Below, one piece after another: positions 33,038 through 43,644 of a DNA stretch of 64,000 bases. The number at the start of each line of letters is the position of its first letter. The stretch's first letter is position 1. The DNA lies in the NCBI GenBank assembly GCA_937871985.1, contig CALMPB010000382.1, positions 1-64,000 of the forward strand, given 5' to 3'. The position numbers were made by a program, and so were the translations under genes. Origin of the DNA: an uncultured Burkholderiaceae bacterium (GTDB lineage: Bacteria; Pseudomonadota; Gammaproteobacteria; Burkholderiales; Burkholderiaceae). The notes under the pieces are model-generated. The model was given only the letters and a program-made list of their open reading frames with translations, was not told where the DNA came from and did no database searches.

Positions 33038-33979
33038 TCAGGAAACCTTGCCGACCAGGTTTTTAAGGTCGTTGAGAATTTGCGAGCCGCGCCCCGGAAC
33101 GTTGTCCATGGGCAGCGCCTCGGGCGACTGCGTCCACTCGACCAGGGATGCCGGATAGAGCTTGACGTTTTTCTGGCCCACCACCTCGGACAGGGCGAAC
33201 CAGTCGATGGCCGCCCAATGCCCCGTATTGCAGAACGAAATGGTTTCGCCGGCAGGCTTGGCAAGATCGCGGGCGGCGATTTTACGGGCTTCCTCGGTGG
33301 ATACGAAAATGGAAGTGCCGGGCTTGAACCACCGGTCGAACGAGAGGCTGACCGCCGTATGTATGGTGCCGGGAACCTTGGCCGCCGGCGCCTTGGCCTT
33401 GCCTTCAAAGAAATTGGCGGGACGCGCATCGATGAGCCGGGTCTGCGGATTGCCGATCTGGGCCGCGACCTGATCCTGCGTGGCGATCAGCGCCGTGTTC
33501 AAGACGGGCGTGTAGCTGCTGGCCGCTACTTGCGGCACGGTTTGATTTTGGGGCAGGCCCGCATCGGTCCACGCCTTGACGCCGCCGTTGAGAATGGAAA
33601 GATTGTTCAGCCCCAGGTACTTGAGCGTCCAGTACACCCGCGCGGAAGCGCCGAAGTCGGTTGAATCGGCGCCCGAGGACACCACGACCGCATGACTGGC
33701 CTCGCCAAGGCCCAGGCGGCGCACCAAGGCGGTCAAGGCATCGATCTGGGGCAACTGCCCGGGATTGGTGGCCGGGCCGCGCCATTGCCCATAGGGCGCG
33801 GAGACAGCCCCGGGGATGTGATTGGCGCTGTAGTCCTGAGCGGGCCGGATGTCGACGATGCGCACGGTTGGGTCGGAGGCCAGGGTATTGAGTTCGGCGG
33901 GCGTGACCAAAGGCGCGGCAAAGCCCGCCGCGCTATAGGCGAAGGCCGCAGCGGCGGCAAGACAAGCAAGGAGTTTCAT
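33038..33979 (-). CDS. Periplasmic tandem rhodanese (thiosulfate sulfurtransferase)
   Basis: 313 residues. The signal peptide ends about AGFA-AP (residue 22). Two rhodanese domains follow: the first (about 25-150) has SSGADSTDFG in the active-site position and no Cys, so it is structural. The second (about 165-290) has the catalytic loop SFCNTGHWAAID. Sulfur transfer from thiosulfate to cyanide or a thiol acceptor in the periplasm is expected. Its pairing with a thiosulfate-type YeeE transporter supports a role in sulfur acquisition or detoxification. Confidence 0.88.
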   Translation of the reverse strand: MKLLACLAAAAAFAYSAAGFAAPLVTPAELNTLASDPTVRIVDIRPAQDYSANHIPGAVSAPYGQWRGPATNPGQLPQIDALTALVRRLGLGEASHAVVVSSGADSTDFGASARVYWTLKYLGLNNLSILNGGVKAWTDAGLPQNQTVPQVAASSYTPVLNTALIATQDQVAAQIGNPQTRLIDARPANFFEGKAKAPAAKVPGTIHTAVSLSFDRWFKPGTSIFVSTEEARKIAARDLAKPAGETISFCNTGHWAAIDWFALSEVVGQKNVKLYPASLVEWTQSPEALPMDNVPGRGSQILNDLKNLVGKVS

Positions 33980-34153
33980 GGCGAACCACCTGGAAAAACA
34001 GAGGATTCCGTTATTTTCTCACAACCCAAAGAAGCCTGGGCAATGGTTTTCCCATGAATTTATAGGCGTATGCCCGCCCGCTCCCGTGCGCCATCCGCGA
34101 ACAAGCCGCGGCGCGCACAGGCGCCACGCTTGATCCACGTCCGCCCGGCGGCT

Positions 34154-34537
34154 TTACGCCGCGTACATCGGCTTGCCGTCCACCAGGCGCAGCCAGCCTT
34201 TGACGATGCGGTAGATGATCCAGATGAGGTTGGCAACCAGGATGAAATAGCCGACCACCGCGAACAACAGGGCAACACCCACGATCGACCACAGCAAGCT
34301 GTACCAGAAGGTCCGGATCTGCCACTTGAAATGCGAAGCCAGCCAGGTGCCCTGGACATCGGCGCGCTTCACGTAATTGATGATAATGGCGATGATGGCG
34401 GTGATGCCCACGATGAACGCCACGGCCTGCAAACCATATACGACCAGGGTTATCGTCTTCGCCGATTTCAGTTTTTCATCGTCGGGGCCGGGCGCCGCGG
34501 TGGCGGTGGCCGTGGTGACTATCGTATTTTCGTTCAT
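34154..34537 (-). CDS. DUF4870-like small membrane protein
   Basis: 127 residues from ATG 34537, which follows AAGGA about nine bases upstream; the preceding TTG is rejected. An acidic Thr/Ala-rich N-terminus precedes three hydrophobic helices (LVVYGLQAVAFIVGITAII, WYSLLWSIVGVALLFAVVGYF and a short third). The ending WIIYRIVKGWLRLVDGKPMY is typical of DUF4870/TIC20-like proteins. Function is unknown. It lies between the rhodanese gene and the divergent sulfate transporter operon. Confidence 0.7.
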   Translation of the reverse strand: MNENTIVTTATATAAPGPDDEKLKSAKTITLVVYGLQAVAFIVGITAIIAIIINYVKRADVQGTWLASHFKWQIRTFWYSLLWSIVGVALLFAVVGYFILVANLIWIIYRIVKGWLRLVDGKPMYAA

Positions 34538-34822
34538 CAATAAATTTCCTTATGAAATAAATGGCCTCAAACGCAGCCCCGCGCCATGATGCCATGCCCC
34601 CTGAAAAACCATTTTCTCAAACGGCCATTGCCGGAATCCGGCGAAGCAACTCGCCTGCGCCCGCCAGGATGACCGCGCCCCATATGCGAAAAACGAATTA
34701 ACAATCGTGAAACCATTCGTTTTCCTTGAAGCACGGGCTCGATAAGCTGGAGGCTCTGAAACTTTCAGCTTCGAAAAATTTCCGCGCACAGCGCTCGAAC
34801 CACTGCTTCCAAGGTAACGCAT
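34538..34822. promoter_or_regulatory. Upstream region of the sulfate transporter operon
   Basis: 285 bases without a gene, between divergent genes. The clearest element is the palindrome CTGAAAcTTTCAG at 34756-34768, flanked by AAGCTG (34744) and CAGCTT (34766), about 55-65 bases before the sbp start. Because a CysB-type regulator closes the operon it is a candidate operator, but I see no confident -35/-10 pair. Confidence 0.35.
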
Positions 34823-35833
34823 ATGTTGGCAAAAAAAATAGCACTATCCGCTTTGTTCCTGGCTTTCGCCGCCACGCCCGCCGTTCATGCGGCGCAAATA
34901 CAACTCCTGAACGTTTCCTACGACCCCACCCGGGAGCTGTACCAGGAATATAACAAGGTCTTCGCCAAGGAATGGAAAGCCAAGACCGGGGACGACGTCG
35001 TCATCAGGCAATCGCACGGCGGTTCGGGCAAGCAGGCGCGCACCGTCATCGACGGCATCTCGGCCGACGTCGTGACCCTAGCGCTGGCCTCCGACATCGA
35101 CGCCATCGCGCAGCGCGGCCTCATCGACAAGAACTGGCAGGAGCGCCTGGCGCATCGCAGCTCGCCCTACACCTCGACCATCGTCTTCCTGGTGCGCAAG
35201 GGCAACCCCAAAGGCATCAAGGACTGGGGCGATCTGATCAAGCCGGGCATCCAGATCATCACTCCCAACCCCAAGACCTCCGGGGGCGCCCGATGGAACT
35301 TCCTGGCGGCGTGGGGCTATGCGCTCAAGCAGCCGGGCGGCAGCGTCGACAGCGCCAAGGCCTTCGTCGGCCAGATCTACAAGCATGTGCCGGTGCTGGA
35401 TTCCGGCGCGCGGGGATCCACCACCACCTTCGTCGAACGCGGCATCGGCGACGTGCTGCTGGCCTGGGAAAACGAAGCCTTCCTGGCCATCAAGGAACTG
35501 GGGCCCGACAAAGTGGAAATCGTCGTGCCGTCGGTCAGCATCCTGGCCGAACCGCCCGTGGCCCTGGTGGACAAGAACGTCGACCGGCACGGCACACGCA
35601 AGGTGGCGCAAGCCTATCTGGACTACCTGTACAGCGATGCCGGCCAGGATATCGCGGCCCGGAACTACTATCGCCCGACTTCGGCAAAGATCGCCCAAAA
35701 ATACGCATCGCAATTTCCCAAAATCAATTTGTTCACCATCGAGGACGTGGCCGGCCCCTGGAGCAAGGTGCAAAAGGAATTCTTCGGCGACGGCGGCATC
35801 TTCGACCAGATCTACATCCCCGGCAAACGCTAG
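34823..35833 (+). CDS. sbp: Sulfate ABC transporter periplasmic binding protein
   Basis: 336 residues, signal peptide of 23 residues ending VHA. The mature protein has the Sbp/CysP signatures [38 protein letters not shown] and [20 protein letters not shown], which coordinate sulfate by backbone and Ser hydroxyls. It delivers sulfate (or thiosulfate) to CysTWA. The ribosome binding site is CCAAGG. First gene of sbp-cysT-cysW-cysA-cysB. Confidence 0.95.
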   Translation: MLAKKIALSALFLAFAATPAVHAAQIQLLNVSYDPTRELYQEYNKVFAKEWKAKTGDDVVIRQSHGGSGKQARTVIDGISADVVTLALASDIDAIAQRGLIDKNWQERLAHRSSPYTSTIVFLVRKGNPKGIKDWGDLIKPGIQIITPNPKTSGGARWNFLAAWGYALKQPGGSVDSAKAFVGQIYKHVPVLDSGARGSTTTFVERGIGDVLLAWENEAFLAIKELGPDKVEIVVPSVSILAEPPVALVDKNVDRHGTRKVAQAYLDYLYSDAGQDIAARNYYRPTSAKIAQKYASQFPKINLFTIEDVAGPWSKVQKEFFGDGGIFDQIYIPGKR

Positions 35834-35965
35834 GCAGGGCCGAGTCGGGGCGCCATCTTTATTTGATTTTCTTCTATGGACATAGGAAAAAAATCGTTCT
35901 CTTTATAACGGCGAAATGCAACCATGCATGGGTTCCGTATCCGTTCCGACTCACCCAGACCATCT

Positions 35966-36832
35966 ATGACCGCCGCAACACTTCCCCTGCGCAGGAACCC
36001 GCCGTTCCGGATCATGCCGGGGTTCAACATCACATTGGGCTTTACCATTTTTTATCTAAGCCTCATCGTCCTGATTCCCTTGGCGGCCATCTTCCTGAAA
36101 ACCTTTTCGCTGAGCTGGGACGAGTTCGTGCACGCCGCCACCTCGCCCCGCGTCATGGCTTCGTACCGCCTCAGCTTCGGCGCTTCGCTGATTGCGGCGG
36201 CGGTCAATGCGGTGTTCGGCGGCATCGTGGCCTGGACGCTCGTCCGCTATGAATTTCCCGGCAAGAGAATCATCGACGCCCTGGTCGACCTTCCTTTCGC
36301 CCTGCCCACGGCGGTCGCCGGCATCGCCCTGACGGCCCTGTATGCGCCCAACGGCTGGCTGGGCAGCGGGCTGGAGCAGCTCGGCATCAAGGTCGCCTTT
36401 ACACCGTTGGGCGTCGTTGTCGCGCTGACCTTCATCGGCCTGCCTTTCGTGGTTCGCACCATGCAGCCGGTGCTGGAAGAATTCGAATCCGAATACGAAG
36501 AGGCGGCGGCCAGCCTGGGGGCAAGCCGCCTGCAAACCTTCGCGCACGTCATCTTTCCCGCCATCATGCCCTCGCTCATTACCGGCTTCGCCCTGGCTTT
36601 CGCCCGCGCGGCCGGCGAATACGGCTCGGTGATCTTCATCGCGGGCAATATGCCCATGGTGTCGGAAATCACGCCGCTGCTCATCGTCACCAAGCTCGAA
36701 CAATACGACTACGCCGGCGCGACAGCCATCGCCATGGTCATGCTGCTGGTGTCGTTCACCATGCTTTTCACCATCAACCTGCTGCAGGCCTGGTCGCGCC
36801 GCCGCGGCCAACGCCTGCGCACGCAATCATGA
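35966..36832 (+). CDS. cysT: Sulfate ABC transporter permease CysT
   Basis: 288 residues from ATG 35966, leaving a short basic leader before [12 protein letters not shown], which aligns with E. coli CysT. An in-frame ATG at 35924 would add 14 residues and cannot be excluded because neither start has a strong ribosome binding site. Six membrane helices are present, with the EAA loop [20 protein letters not shown] before the last ones. It overlaps cysW by four bases. The gap of about 130 bases after sbp is longer than elsewhere in the operon. Confidence 0.93.
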   Translation: MTAATLPLRRNPPFRIMPGFNITLGFTIFYLSLIVLIPLAAIFLKTFSLSWDEFVHAATSPRVMASYRLSFGASLIAAAVNAVFGGIVAWTLVRYEFPGKRIIDALVDLPFALPTAVAGIALTALYAPNGWLGSGLEQLGIKVAFTPLGVVVALTFIGLPFVVRTMQPVLEEFESEYEEAAASLGASRLQTFAHVIFPAIMPSLITGFALAFARAAGEYGSVIFIAGNMPMVSEITPLLIVTKLEQYDYAGATAIAMVMLLVSFTMLFTINLLQAWSRRRGQRLRTQS

Positions 36833-37728
36833 ACAGCACCGTCCTTGCCGTCCCCATCGCGCTCGACAAGCCCGCGCGCACCCCGTCGGCCACGGCCGAG
36901 CCCGCCTGGGTCAAGATCCTGCTGTTGGGCGTCGCCCTTGCATTCCTGACCCTTTTTCTCTTCATTCCGCTGCTGGCCGTATTCACGGAAGCCCTGCGCA
37001 AAGGCCTGGGCGCCTATTTCGCCGCCATCACCGAGCCCGACGCGCTGTCGGCCATCAGGCTGACGCTGACGACCGCCGCCATCGCCGTGCCGCTGAACCT
37101 GGTTTTCGGCGTGGCGGCGGCATGGACGATCGCCAAGTTCGAGTTCCGCGGCAAGAACCTGCTGCTTACGCTCATCGATCTGCCCTTCTCGGTATCGCCC
37201 ATCATCTCGGGCCTGATCTACGTGCTGATCTTCGGTACGCAGGGCTGGATAGGCCAATGGCTGGTCGACCACAACATCCAGATTCTCTTTGCCGTGCCGG
37301 GCATCGTCCTGGCCACCATCTTCGTCACCTTCCCCTTCGTGGCCCGCGAGCTCATCCCGCTCATGCAGTCGCAAGGCGTGGAGGAAGAGGAAGCCGCGCT
37401 GGTGCTGGGCGCCAGCGGCTGGCAAACCTTCTGGAAGGTTACCTTGCCCAACATCAAGTGGGGGCTGTTGTACGGCGTCATTTTGTGCAACGCGCGCGCC
37501 ATGGGCGAGTTCGGCGCCGTGTCGGTGGTGTCGGGCCACATCCGCGGCGAAACCAACACCATGCCCCTGCACGTGGAAATCCTTTACAACGAATACAACT
37601 TTTCAGCGGCTTTCGCCGTCGCGTCGCTGCTGGCCCTGCTTGCCCTGGCCACGCTGGCCATCAAGTCCTTTATCGAATGGCGCATCTATCGCGGCGCGCC
37701 CGAAGCCCTTCAGCGGGAGACCCCATGA
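36829..37728 (+). CDS. cysW: Sulfate ABC transporter permease CysW
   Basis: 299 residues, six helices. The EAA loop is [20 protein letters not shown], and [20 protein letters not shown] and [20 protein letters not shown] match CysW. It is the second membrane half of the sulfate importer, coupled by ATGA overlaps to both cysT and cysA. Confidence 0.95.
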   Translation: MNSTVLAVPIALDKPARTPSATAEPAWVKILLLGVALAFLTLFLFIPLLAVFTEALRKGLGAYFAAITEPDALSAIRLTLTTAAIAVPLNLVFGVAAAWTIAKFEFRGKNLLLTLIDLPFSVSPIISGLIYVLIFGTQGWIGQWLVDHNIQILFAVPGIVLATIFVTFPFVARELIPLMQSQGVEEEEAALVLGASGWQTFWKVTLPNIKWGLLYGVILCNARAMGEFGAVSVVSGHIRGETNTMPLHVEILYNEYNFSAAFAVASLLALLALATLAIKSFIEWRIYRGAPEALQRETP

Positions 37729-38792
37729 GCATTGAAGTCCGCCACATCAACAAGCGTTTCGGCGATTTCACCGCCATCGACGATATATCGCTCAACTTCC
37801 CCAACGGCGGACTGACCGCCCTGCTGGGCCCCAGCGGCTGCGGCAAGACCACCCTGCTGCGCATCATCGCCGGCCTGGAACAGGCGGACAGCGGCCAGGT
37901 GCTGCTGGACGGCGTGGACGCCTCGTCGCATCACGTGCGCGAGCGCCAGGTCGGCTTCGTGTTCCAGCATTACGTGCTGTTCAAGCACATGACGGTCTTC
38001 GAAAACATCGCCTTCGGCCTGCGCGTCAAACCGCGCAGCACCCGGCCTTCCGAACAGGCCATCCGCGAACGCGTCACGCAGTTGCTCAATCTGGTTCAGT
38101 TGGACTGGCTGGCCGACCAATATCCATCCAGTTTGTCCGGCGGCCAGCGCCAGCGCATCGCCCTGGCCCGCGCCCTGGCCGTCGAGCCGCGCGTCCTGCT
38201 GCTGGACGAGCCCTTCGGCGCCCTGGACGCCAAGGTGCGCAAAGAGCTGCGCCGCTGGCTGCGCAGATTGCACGACGAGTTGAACGTCACCAGCATCTTC
38301 GTCACCCACGACCAGGAAGAGGCGCTTGAAGTGGCCGATCAGGTCGTCGTCATGAACAAAGGCCGCGTCGAGCAAACCGGCGCGCCGGCCGAGGTCTACA
38401 ACCATCCGGCATCGCCGTTCGTCTACGGTTTCCTGGGCAACGTCAATCTGTTCCGCGGCCGCATCCACAACGGCATGCTGGAAGCGGGATCCGCATCGTT
38501 CCGCGTGCCCGACCATGCCCAGGTCGACGACGCCCAGGGCATCGGCTACGTCAGGCCGCACGACCTGGACGTGCGGCGCTACCAGCCCGGTGGCGACGGC
38601 ATCGCGGCCCGGCTGCGGCACGCCCACGCCATCGGCCCGTTGGCGCAACTGGAGCTGGTGCGCGAAGACAACCACGAAGTCATCGAAGCCGTCATCTCGA
38701 ACGAACTGTTCCGGGAACAGGCTTTCAAGGAAGGCGAAAGCCTGCTGGTCAGCCCGCGCCAGCTGCATGTCTTCGTCGAGCAGGTTGGCTAG
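37725..38792 (+). CDS. cysA: Sulfate/thiosulfate ABC transporter ATPase CysA
   Basis: 355 residues. It begins [20 protein letters not shown]. Walker A is GPSGCGKTT, the signature LSGGQRQR, Walker [13 protein letters not shown], and the C-terminal TOBE-like domain (about 240-350) fits CysA rather than a generic importer ATPase. ATG at 37725 overlaps the cysW stop (ATGA) and has GGGAG just upstream. It energises the CysTW channel. Confidence 0.95.
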   Translation: MSIEVRHINKRFGDFTAIDDISLNFPNGGLTALLGPSGCGKTTLLRIIAGLEQADSGQVLLDGVDASSHHVRERQVGFVFQHYVLFKHMTVFENIAFGLRVKPRSTRPSEQAIRERVTQLLNLVQLDWLADQYPSSLSGGQRQRIALARALAVEPRVLLLDEPFGALDAKVRKELRRWLRRLHDELNVTSIFVTHDQEEALEVADQVVVMNKGRVEQTGAPAEVYNHPASPFVYGFLGNVNLFRGRIHNGMLEAGSASFRVPDHAQVDDAQGIGYVRPHDLDVRRYQPGGDGIAARLRHAHAIGPLAQLELVREDNHEVIEAVISNELFREQAFKEGESLLVSPRQLHVFVEQVG

Positions 38793-38798
38793 GCCGGC

Positions 38799-39734
38799 AT
38801 GAACTTTCAGCAATTGCGCTCCATACGCGAGGCGGCCAGGCGCGGCTACAACCTGACCGAGGTGGCCAATGCCCTGTTCACCTCCCAGCCAGGCGTCAGT
38901 CGGCAGATACGCGAACTGGAAGAAGAGCTGGAAGTCGATATTTTCGAGCGCAACGGCAAGCGGCTGACCGGCCTGACCTCGCCGGGCAGGGAAATCCTGC
39001 CGATCATCGAACGCCTGCTGCTGGAAGCCGAAAACCTGAAAAAAGCCGGCCAGGACTACGCCCGCGAAACCCAGGGCACCTTGGCGGTGGCCACCACCCA
39101 CACCCAGGCGCGCTACGCGCTGCCCCGCGCCGTCCAGGCTTTTCGCGAGAATTTCCCCGACGTGCGCATCGCATTGCAGCAAAGCTCGCCCGAGCATATT
39201 GCCGACTGGGTCATTTCAGGCAAGGCCGACATTGGCATCGCCACCGAAGGCCTCAGCGAATTCGACGAACTCGTGTCGTTCCGCAGCTATGAATGGACGC
39301 ACGTCATCGTCGTGCCGCAAGGCCATCCGCTGCTGGCGCTCGACACCGTAAGCCTGTCCGACCTGGCCGCCCACCCCATCATTACCTACGACAAGGGCTT
39401 CACCGGACGCAGCCACATCGATGAAGCCTTCGACAAGGCCAGGGTAACCGCCGATATCGTCCTGACCGCCATGGATTCCGACGTCATCCAGCAATATGTG
39501 GCGCTGGGCATGGGGGTCGGCCTGATCGCCTCCATGGCCATCGAACACCACAACACCCACCGCCTGCAACCCATCCAGGCCACGCACCTGTTTCGTCCGA
39601 ACATCGCCAGGATCGCCGTGCGGCGCGGCGCCTACCTGCGTTCATACATGTACGACTTCATCCAGCAACTGGCGCCGCAATTGTCGCGCGAAGACATCCG
39701 CTCGGCATTAAGCGACAATAACGGGAAAGGCTGA
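38799..39734 (+). CDS. cysB: CysB-family LysR-type regulator
   Basis: 311 residues. The N-terminal winged helix (about 1-65) includes NLTEVANALFTSQPGVSRQI, and the effector domain contains TTHTQARYALPRAVQAFREN and the pocket segment TYDKGFTGRSHIDEAF. These match CysB/Cbl, which sense N-acetylserine or adenosine phosphosulfate and activate sulfur-assimilation genes. Its location six bases after cysA makes it the last gene of the operon it probably controls; CysB and Cbl cannot be separated with certainty. Confidence 0.92.
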   Translation: MNFQQLRSIREAARRGYNLTEVANALFTSQPGVSRQIRELEEELEVDIFERNGKRLTGLTSPGREILPIIERLLLEAENLKKAGQDYARETQGTLAVATTHTQARYALPRAVQAFRENFPDVRIALQQSSPEHIADWVISGKADIGIATEGLSEFDELVSFRSYEWTHVIVVPQGHPLLALDTVSLSDLAAHPIITYDKGFTGRSHIDEAFDKARVTADIVLTAMDSDVIQQYVALGMGVGLIASMAIEHHNTHRLQPIQATHLFRPNIARIAVRRGAYLRSYMYDFIQQLAPQLSREDIRSALSDNNGKG

Positions 39735-39834
39735 CGGCGCATCGCTCCGTCCAAACACCGCGGCAACCCGGATGCCGCGGCAGTGGCCGGCGCCACACCG
39801 CTTGCGCACCGGCCTCGTATTCCTGGCTTCACCC

Positions 39835-40224
39835 ATGAAAGCACTCTTCATCATCGTTGGCACCCTTGCCGTTGCGCTTGCCATTGCCGGCGTGTTTCTG
39901 CCGCTGCTGCCGACGACGCCGTTTCTGCTGCTGGCGTCGGCCTGCTATATGCGCGGCTCGACACGCCTGCACCGTTGGTTGACCCACAACCGCCTGCTGG
40001 GCCCCTATATTGCAGCCGTCGAAAACCGCTCGGGAATGCCGCGGGCGGCCAAGGTCGTAGCCTTGCTTTTAATGTGGGCGTCGTTGTCGTATTCCATTTA
40101 TATCGTTCCGATCACCTGGGTCAAGGCCGGACTGGCCGTAATGGGCGCAGGCATAAGCCTTTACATAGTGTTCGGCATCAAAACCCTGAAGCCGCGAACG
40201 GATCCGGGCAAGCCAGGCTGTTGA
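39835..40224 (+). CDS. YbaN-like DUF454 inner-membrane protein
   Basis: 129 residues from ATG 39835. Signature FLPLLPTTPFLLLASACYMR followed by STRLHRWLTHNRLLGPYI is diagnostic of DUF454. Three to four hydrophobic helices are predicted. Function is unknown. It stands between the sulfate and antiporter operons with no clear partner. Confidence 0.9.
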   Translation: MKALFIIVGTLAVALAIAGVFLPLLPTTPFLLLASACYMRGSTRLHRWLTHNRLLGPYIAAVENRSGMPRAAKVVALLLMWASLSYSIYIVPITWVKAGLAVMGAGISLYIVFGIKTLKPRTDPGKPGC

Positions 40225-40360
40225 GGGCACACGCAATCATCGGCGGCCAAAATGCGGCCAGCGCACGCTAACCTGTGCTTATTTACGCAAATTTCCCCGG
40301 GAAGGGCCCGAAAAATATCGTATCATTGCAGACACGCCCGCCCTCCAACAACAAGACTCG

Positions 40361-43300
40361 ATGCTGCTCATCCTCATTCTCGCACTGCCCTTTGCGGGCA
40401 GCCTGATCGCTGCCCTGTTGCCGCAAAACGCGCGCAATCTCGAAGCGTGGCTGGCGGGAACAGTGGCCCTGGGCAGCGCGGCCCTGGCCATCTCGCTCTA
40501 TCCATCCATCGCCGACGGCGGCGTCGTCCAGGTGGCGCGTCCGTGGATTCCCGCGGCGCTGGACATCAATTTCGTGCTGAGGCTCGACGGCTACGCCTGG
40601 CTGTTCACGCTCCTCATCACCCTGATGGGCGCACTGATCGTCCTATATGCGCGCTACTATCTGTCGCCCCAGGACCCCGCGCCGCGCTTCTTTTCGTTTT
40701 TCCTGCTGTTCATGGGCTCGATGCTGGGCGTCGTCATGTCGGGCAATCTGCTGCAACTGGTCGTGTTCTGGGAAATGACCAGCTTGTCGTCCTTCATGCT
40801 CATCGCCTACTGGCACCATCGCCTGGACGCGCGGCGTGGCGCCCGCATGGCCTTTACCATTACCGGCGCCGGCGGGCTGTGCCTGCTTGGCGGGGTGCTC
40901 ATGCTGGGCCATATCGTGGGCAGCTACAACCTCGATACCGTCCTGGCCTCCGGCGACCTGGTTCGCAGCCATCCGTGGTATCCAACCATACTGGTGCTCT
41001 TCGCCATCGCCGCGCTCACCAAAAGCGCGCAGTTCCCCTTTCATGTCTGGCTGCCCAATGCCATGGCGGCGCCCACCCCCGTGTCCGCCTACCTGCATTC
41101 GGCCACCATGGTCAAGGCCGGCGTCTTCCTGCTGGCGCGCTTCTGGCCTGTGCTGGCCGGCACCAACGAATGGTTCTGGATCATCGGCGGAGCGGGGCTC
41201 TGCACATTGGTGCTGGGCGCCTATGCGGCCATCTTCCAGCGCGACATGAAAGGCGTGCTGGCTTATTCCACCATCAGCCACCTGGGCCTGATCACGCTTC
41301 TGCTGGGCCTGAACACCACGCTGGGACTGGCCGCCGCCGTGTTCCACATGATGAACCACGCCACGTTCAAGGCTTCGCTTTTCATGGCGGCCGGCATCGT
41401 CGACCATGAAACCGGCACGCGGGACATGCAGCGCCTGTCGGGGCTTTCCAAGGCCATGCCCATTACCGCCACCCTGGCCATCGTGGCCGCCGCCGCCATG
41501 GCCGGCGTGCCTTTGCTCAACGGCTTCCTGTCCAAGGAAATGTTCTTCGCCGAAACCGTGTTTCTCAGCGGCGACGCCTTCACCGAATTCGTGCTCCCGC
41601 TGGCCGCGGTGGTTGCCAGCGCCTTCAGCGTCACCTATTCGCTGCGCTTCATCTGCCAGGTGTTCTTCGGTCCTCCCGCCACCGACCTGCCCCGGGCCCC
41701 GCACGAGCCGCCCTTCTGGATGCTGCTTCCCAGCGGCCTGTTGGTGCTCAGTTGCCTGCTCGTCGGCATCCTGCCCAAGTACACGCTGGGGCCTTTCCTG
41801 CACTCCGCCGCCTTGTCCATACTGGGCGGCAACACGCCCCACTACGATCTGAAAGTCTGGCACGGCTTCAACCAACCCCTCCTCATGAGCCTTACCGCGC
41901 TTGCCGGCGGCATCGTCCTGTACGTCATCCTGCTGCAGCGGCATCGTGAGCACCCGGACAAAACCCCGCTCATCTATCGCCTGGACGGCCGCCGCAGTTT
42001 CGAAGCCCTGCTCGAAGGCATCGACGTCGCCAGCACCTGGCTCCTGAACCGCGTCTACTCGCCCCGGCTGCAGCGCCTGCTGCTGCTGACCATCGTGGCC
42101 ACGTTCGTCGTCGCCGCGCTTCCATTGCTGGGCGGCGGCTGGCTGCGGCCCGCACTGGCCACCCCCGTCAACTTCTTCTTCATCGTCCTGTGGCTGGCCG
42201 GCGGCGCCTGCGCCATCGGGTCGGCGCACCAGGCCAAGTACCATCGCCCCGCCTCGCTGGCCCTCGCCGGCGGCGCGGGACTGGCGACCGCCATCACGTT
42301 CGCCTGGTTTTCGGCGCCCGACCTGGCCCTTACCCAACTGGCGGTCGAAGTCGTCACCACCGTCCTCATTCTGCTGGGGCTGCGCTGGCTGCCGCCCCGG
42401 GTCGAAAGCGATGACGCCGCCATCAGCTCTCCCACCCTGGCCCGCCGTCTGCGCGACGTTCTGGTGGCCATCGCGGGCGGAGCCGGCCTGGCCGTCCTGG
42501 CCTATGCGGTTCTTACGCACCCCAGCCGCGACGGCATCGCCGGTTTCTTCATCAAGAATTCCGTGCCCGAAGGCCACGGCGCCAATGTGGTCAACGTCAT
42601 CCTGGTCGATTTTCGCGGCTTCGACACGTTCGGCGAGATTACCGTGCTCGGCATCGTGGCGCTGACCGTCTACGCCTTGCTGCGGCGCTTCAGGCCGCCA
42701 CCCGAAACCATCACGCAAAGCCCGCTGCGCCAGCAGCAAGGGGCCAATCCAGGCCCCAGCTCCGCCCCGCCCGAACCCGACCTGGACGCCCTGGTTCCGC
42801 AAGGCATCATGCAGGTTCCGGCCGTGCTGCTGCGCTTTCTGCTTCCCATCGGCGCGCTCATCTCGCTGTATTTCCTGCTGCGCGGGCATAACCTGCCGGG
42901 CGGCGGCTTCGTCGGCGGCCTGGTCATGGCGACGTCCATCATTCTGCAATACATGGTCGGAGGGGTAAGCTGGGTTGAATCGCGCCAGGGCATCCGGCCG
43001 CAATACTGGATCGCGCTTGGCCTGCTTGCCGCCGGAGGCGCCGCGATAGGCGCCTGGTGGAGCCTGCACCCCCTGCTTTTCTCGGTGGAACTGGAGCTTG
43101 CCGTGCCGGTCATCGGCCACATTAATCTGTCCAGCGTGCTGCTGTTCGACCTGGGCGTATACATGCTGGTCGTCGGCGCCACCGTCATCATGCTGGTGGC
43201 CCTGGCCCACCAGTCGCTCCGCTTTCGGCGCAAGGCGGCTCCCGCAGCCGCCTCCACGCCGCCACCCGCCCGGCATGCCGCCCACGAGGGAGTGAACTAA
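40361..43300 (+). CDS. mrpA: Mrp-type Na+/H+ antiporter subunit A fused to subunit B
   Basis: 979 residues, the largest antiporter subunit. The first 14-helix half is homologous to complex I NuoL (GSMLGVVMSGNLLQLVVFWE, FPFHVWLPNAMAAPTPVSAY, LHSATMVKAGVFLLARFWPV). The central part carries MrpA-specific helices (VTTVLILLGLRWLPPRV). The last 150 residues match MrpB (RGHNLPGGGFVGGLVMATSI), so A and B are fused as in group-2 Mrp systems (PhaAB nomenclature). It forms proton/sodium channels in the membrane complex. ATG at 40361; first gene of the operon. Confidence 0.93.
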   Translation: MLLILILALPFAGSLIAALLPQNARNLEAWLAGTVALGSAALAISLYPSIADGGVVQVARPWIPAALDINFVLRLDGYAWLFTLLITLMGALIVLYARYYLSPQDPAPRFFSFFLLFMGSMLGVVMSGNLLQLVVFWEMTSLSSFMLIAYWHHRLDARRGARMAFTITGAGGLCLLGGVLMLGHIVGSYNLDTVLASGDLVRSHPWYPTILVLFAIAALTKSAQFPFHVWLPNAMAAPTPVSAYLHSATMVKAGVFLLARFWPVLAGTNEWFWIIGGAGLCTLVLGAYAAIFQRDMKGVLAYSTISHLGLITLLLGLNTTLGLAAAVFHMMNHATFKASLFMAAGIVDHETGTRDMQRLSGLSKAMPITATLAIVAAAAMAGVPLLNGFLSKEMFFAETVFLSGDAFTEFVLPLAAVVASAFSVTYSLRFICQVFFGPPATDLPRAPHEPPFWMLLPSGLLVLSCLLVGILPKYTLGPFLHSAALSILGGNTPHYDLKVWHGFNQPLLMSLTALAGGIVLYVILLQRHREHPDKTPLIYRLDGRRSFEALLEGIDVASTWLLNRVYSPRLQRLLLLTIVATFVVAALPLLGGGWLRPALATPVNFFFIVLWLAGGACAIGSAHQAKYHRPASLALAGGAGLATAITFAWFSAPDLALTQLAVEVVTTVLILLGLRWLPPRVESDDAAISSPTLARRLRDVLVAIAGGAGLAVLAYAVLTHPSRDGIAGFFIKNSVPEGHGANVVNVILVDFRGFDTFGEITVLGIVALTVYALLRRFRPPPETITQSPLRQQQGANPGPSSAPPEPDLDALVPQGIMQVPAVLLRFLLPIGALISLYFLLRGHNLPGGGFVGGLVMATSIILQYMVGGVSWVESRQGIRPQYWIALGLLAAGGAAIGAWWSLHPLLFSVELELAVPVIGHINLSSVLLFDLGVYMLVVGATVIMLVALAHQSLRFRRKAAPAAASTPPPARHAAHEGVN

Positions 43301-43644
43301 TGGAACTCATATTGTCGCTTGCCATTGGCGTGCTTGCAGGCTCGGGCATATGGCTGATTTTGCGCCCCCGCACCTTCCAGGTCATCATGGGCCTGTCCCT
43401 GCTGTCTTACGCCGTCAATCTGTTCATCTTCAGCATGGGGCGCTTGAGCATCGGCGCCGCCCCCATCATCGACGCCGGCAAGGGCTCCGACCCGGCGCTG
43501 TATGCCGACCCCGTGCCGCAGGCGCTGGTACTGACCGCCATCGTCATCGGCTTCGCCACCACCGCCCTGTTCCTGGTGGTGCTGCTGGCCTCGCGCGGAC
43601 TGGCGGGCAACGACCACGTGGACGGCAGGGAGGCCAATCTGTGA
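43300..43644 (+). CDS. mrpC: Mrp antiporter subunit C
   Basis: 114 residues with three helices, homologous to NuoK: MELILSLAIGVLAGSGIWLI and DPVPQALVLTAIVIGFATTA are MrpC signatures. It starts on the last base of the mrpA stop and overlaps mrpD (GTGA). Confidence 0.93.
   Translation: MELILSLAIGVLAGSGIWLILRPRTFQVIMGLSLLSYAVNLFIFSMGRLSIGAAPIIDAGKGSDPALYADPVPQALVLTAIVIGFATTALFLVVLLASRGLAGNDHVDGREANL

Noticed and set aside
37122..37724. 201-codon extension of cysA
   Set aside because: It is cysW read in another frame; cysA starts at the ATGA overlap at 37725.
40643..43285. 880-codon open frame antisense to mrpA
   Set aside because: Gly/Gln/His-rich shadow of a clear antiporter gene.
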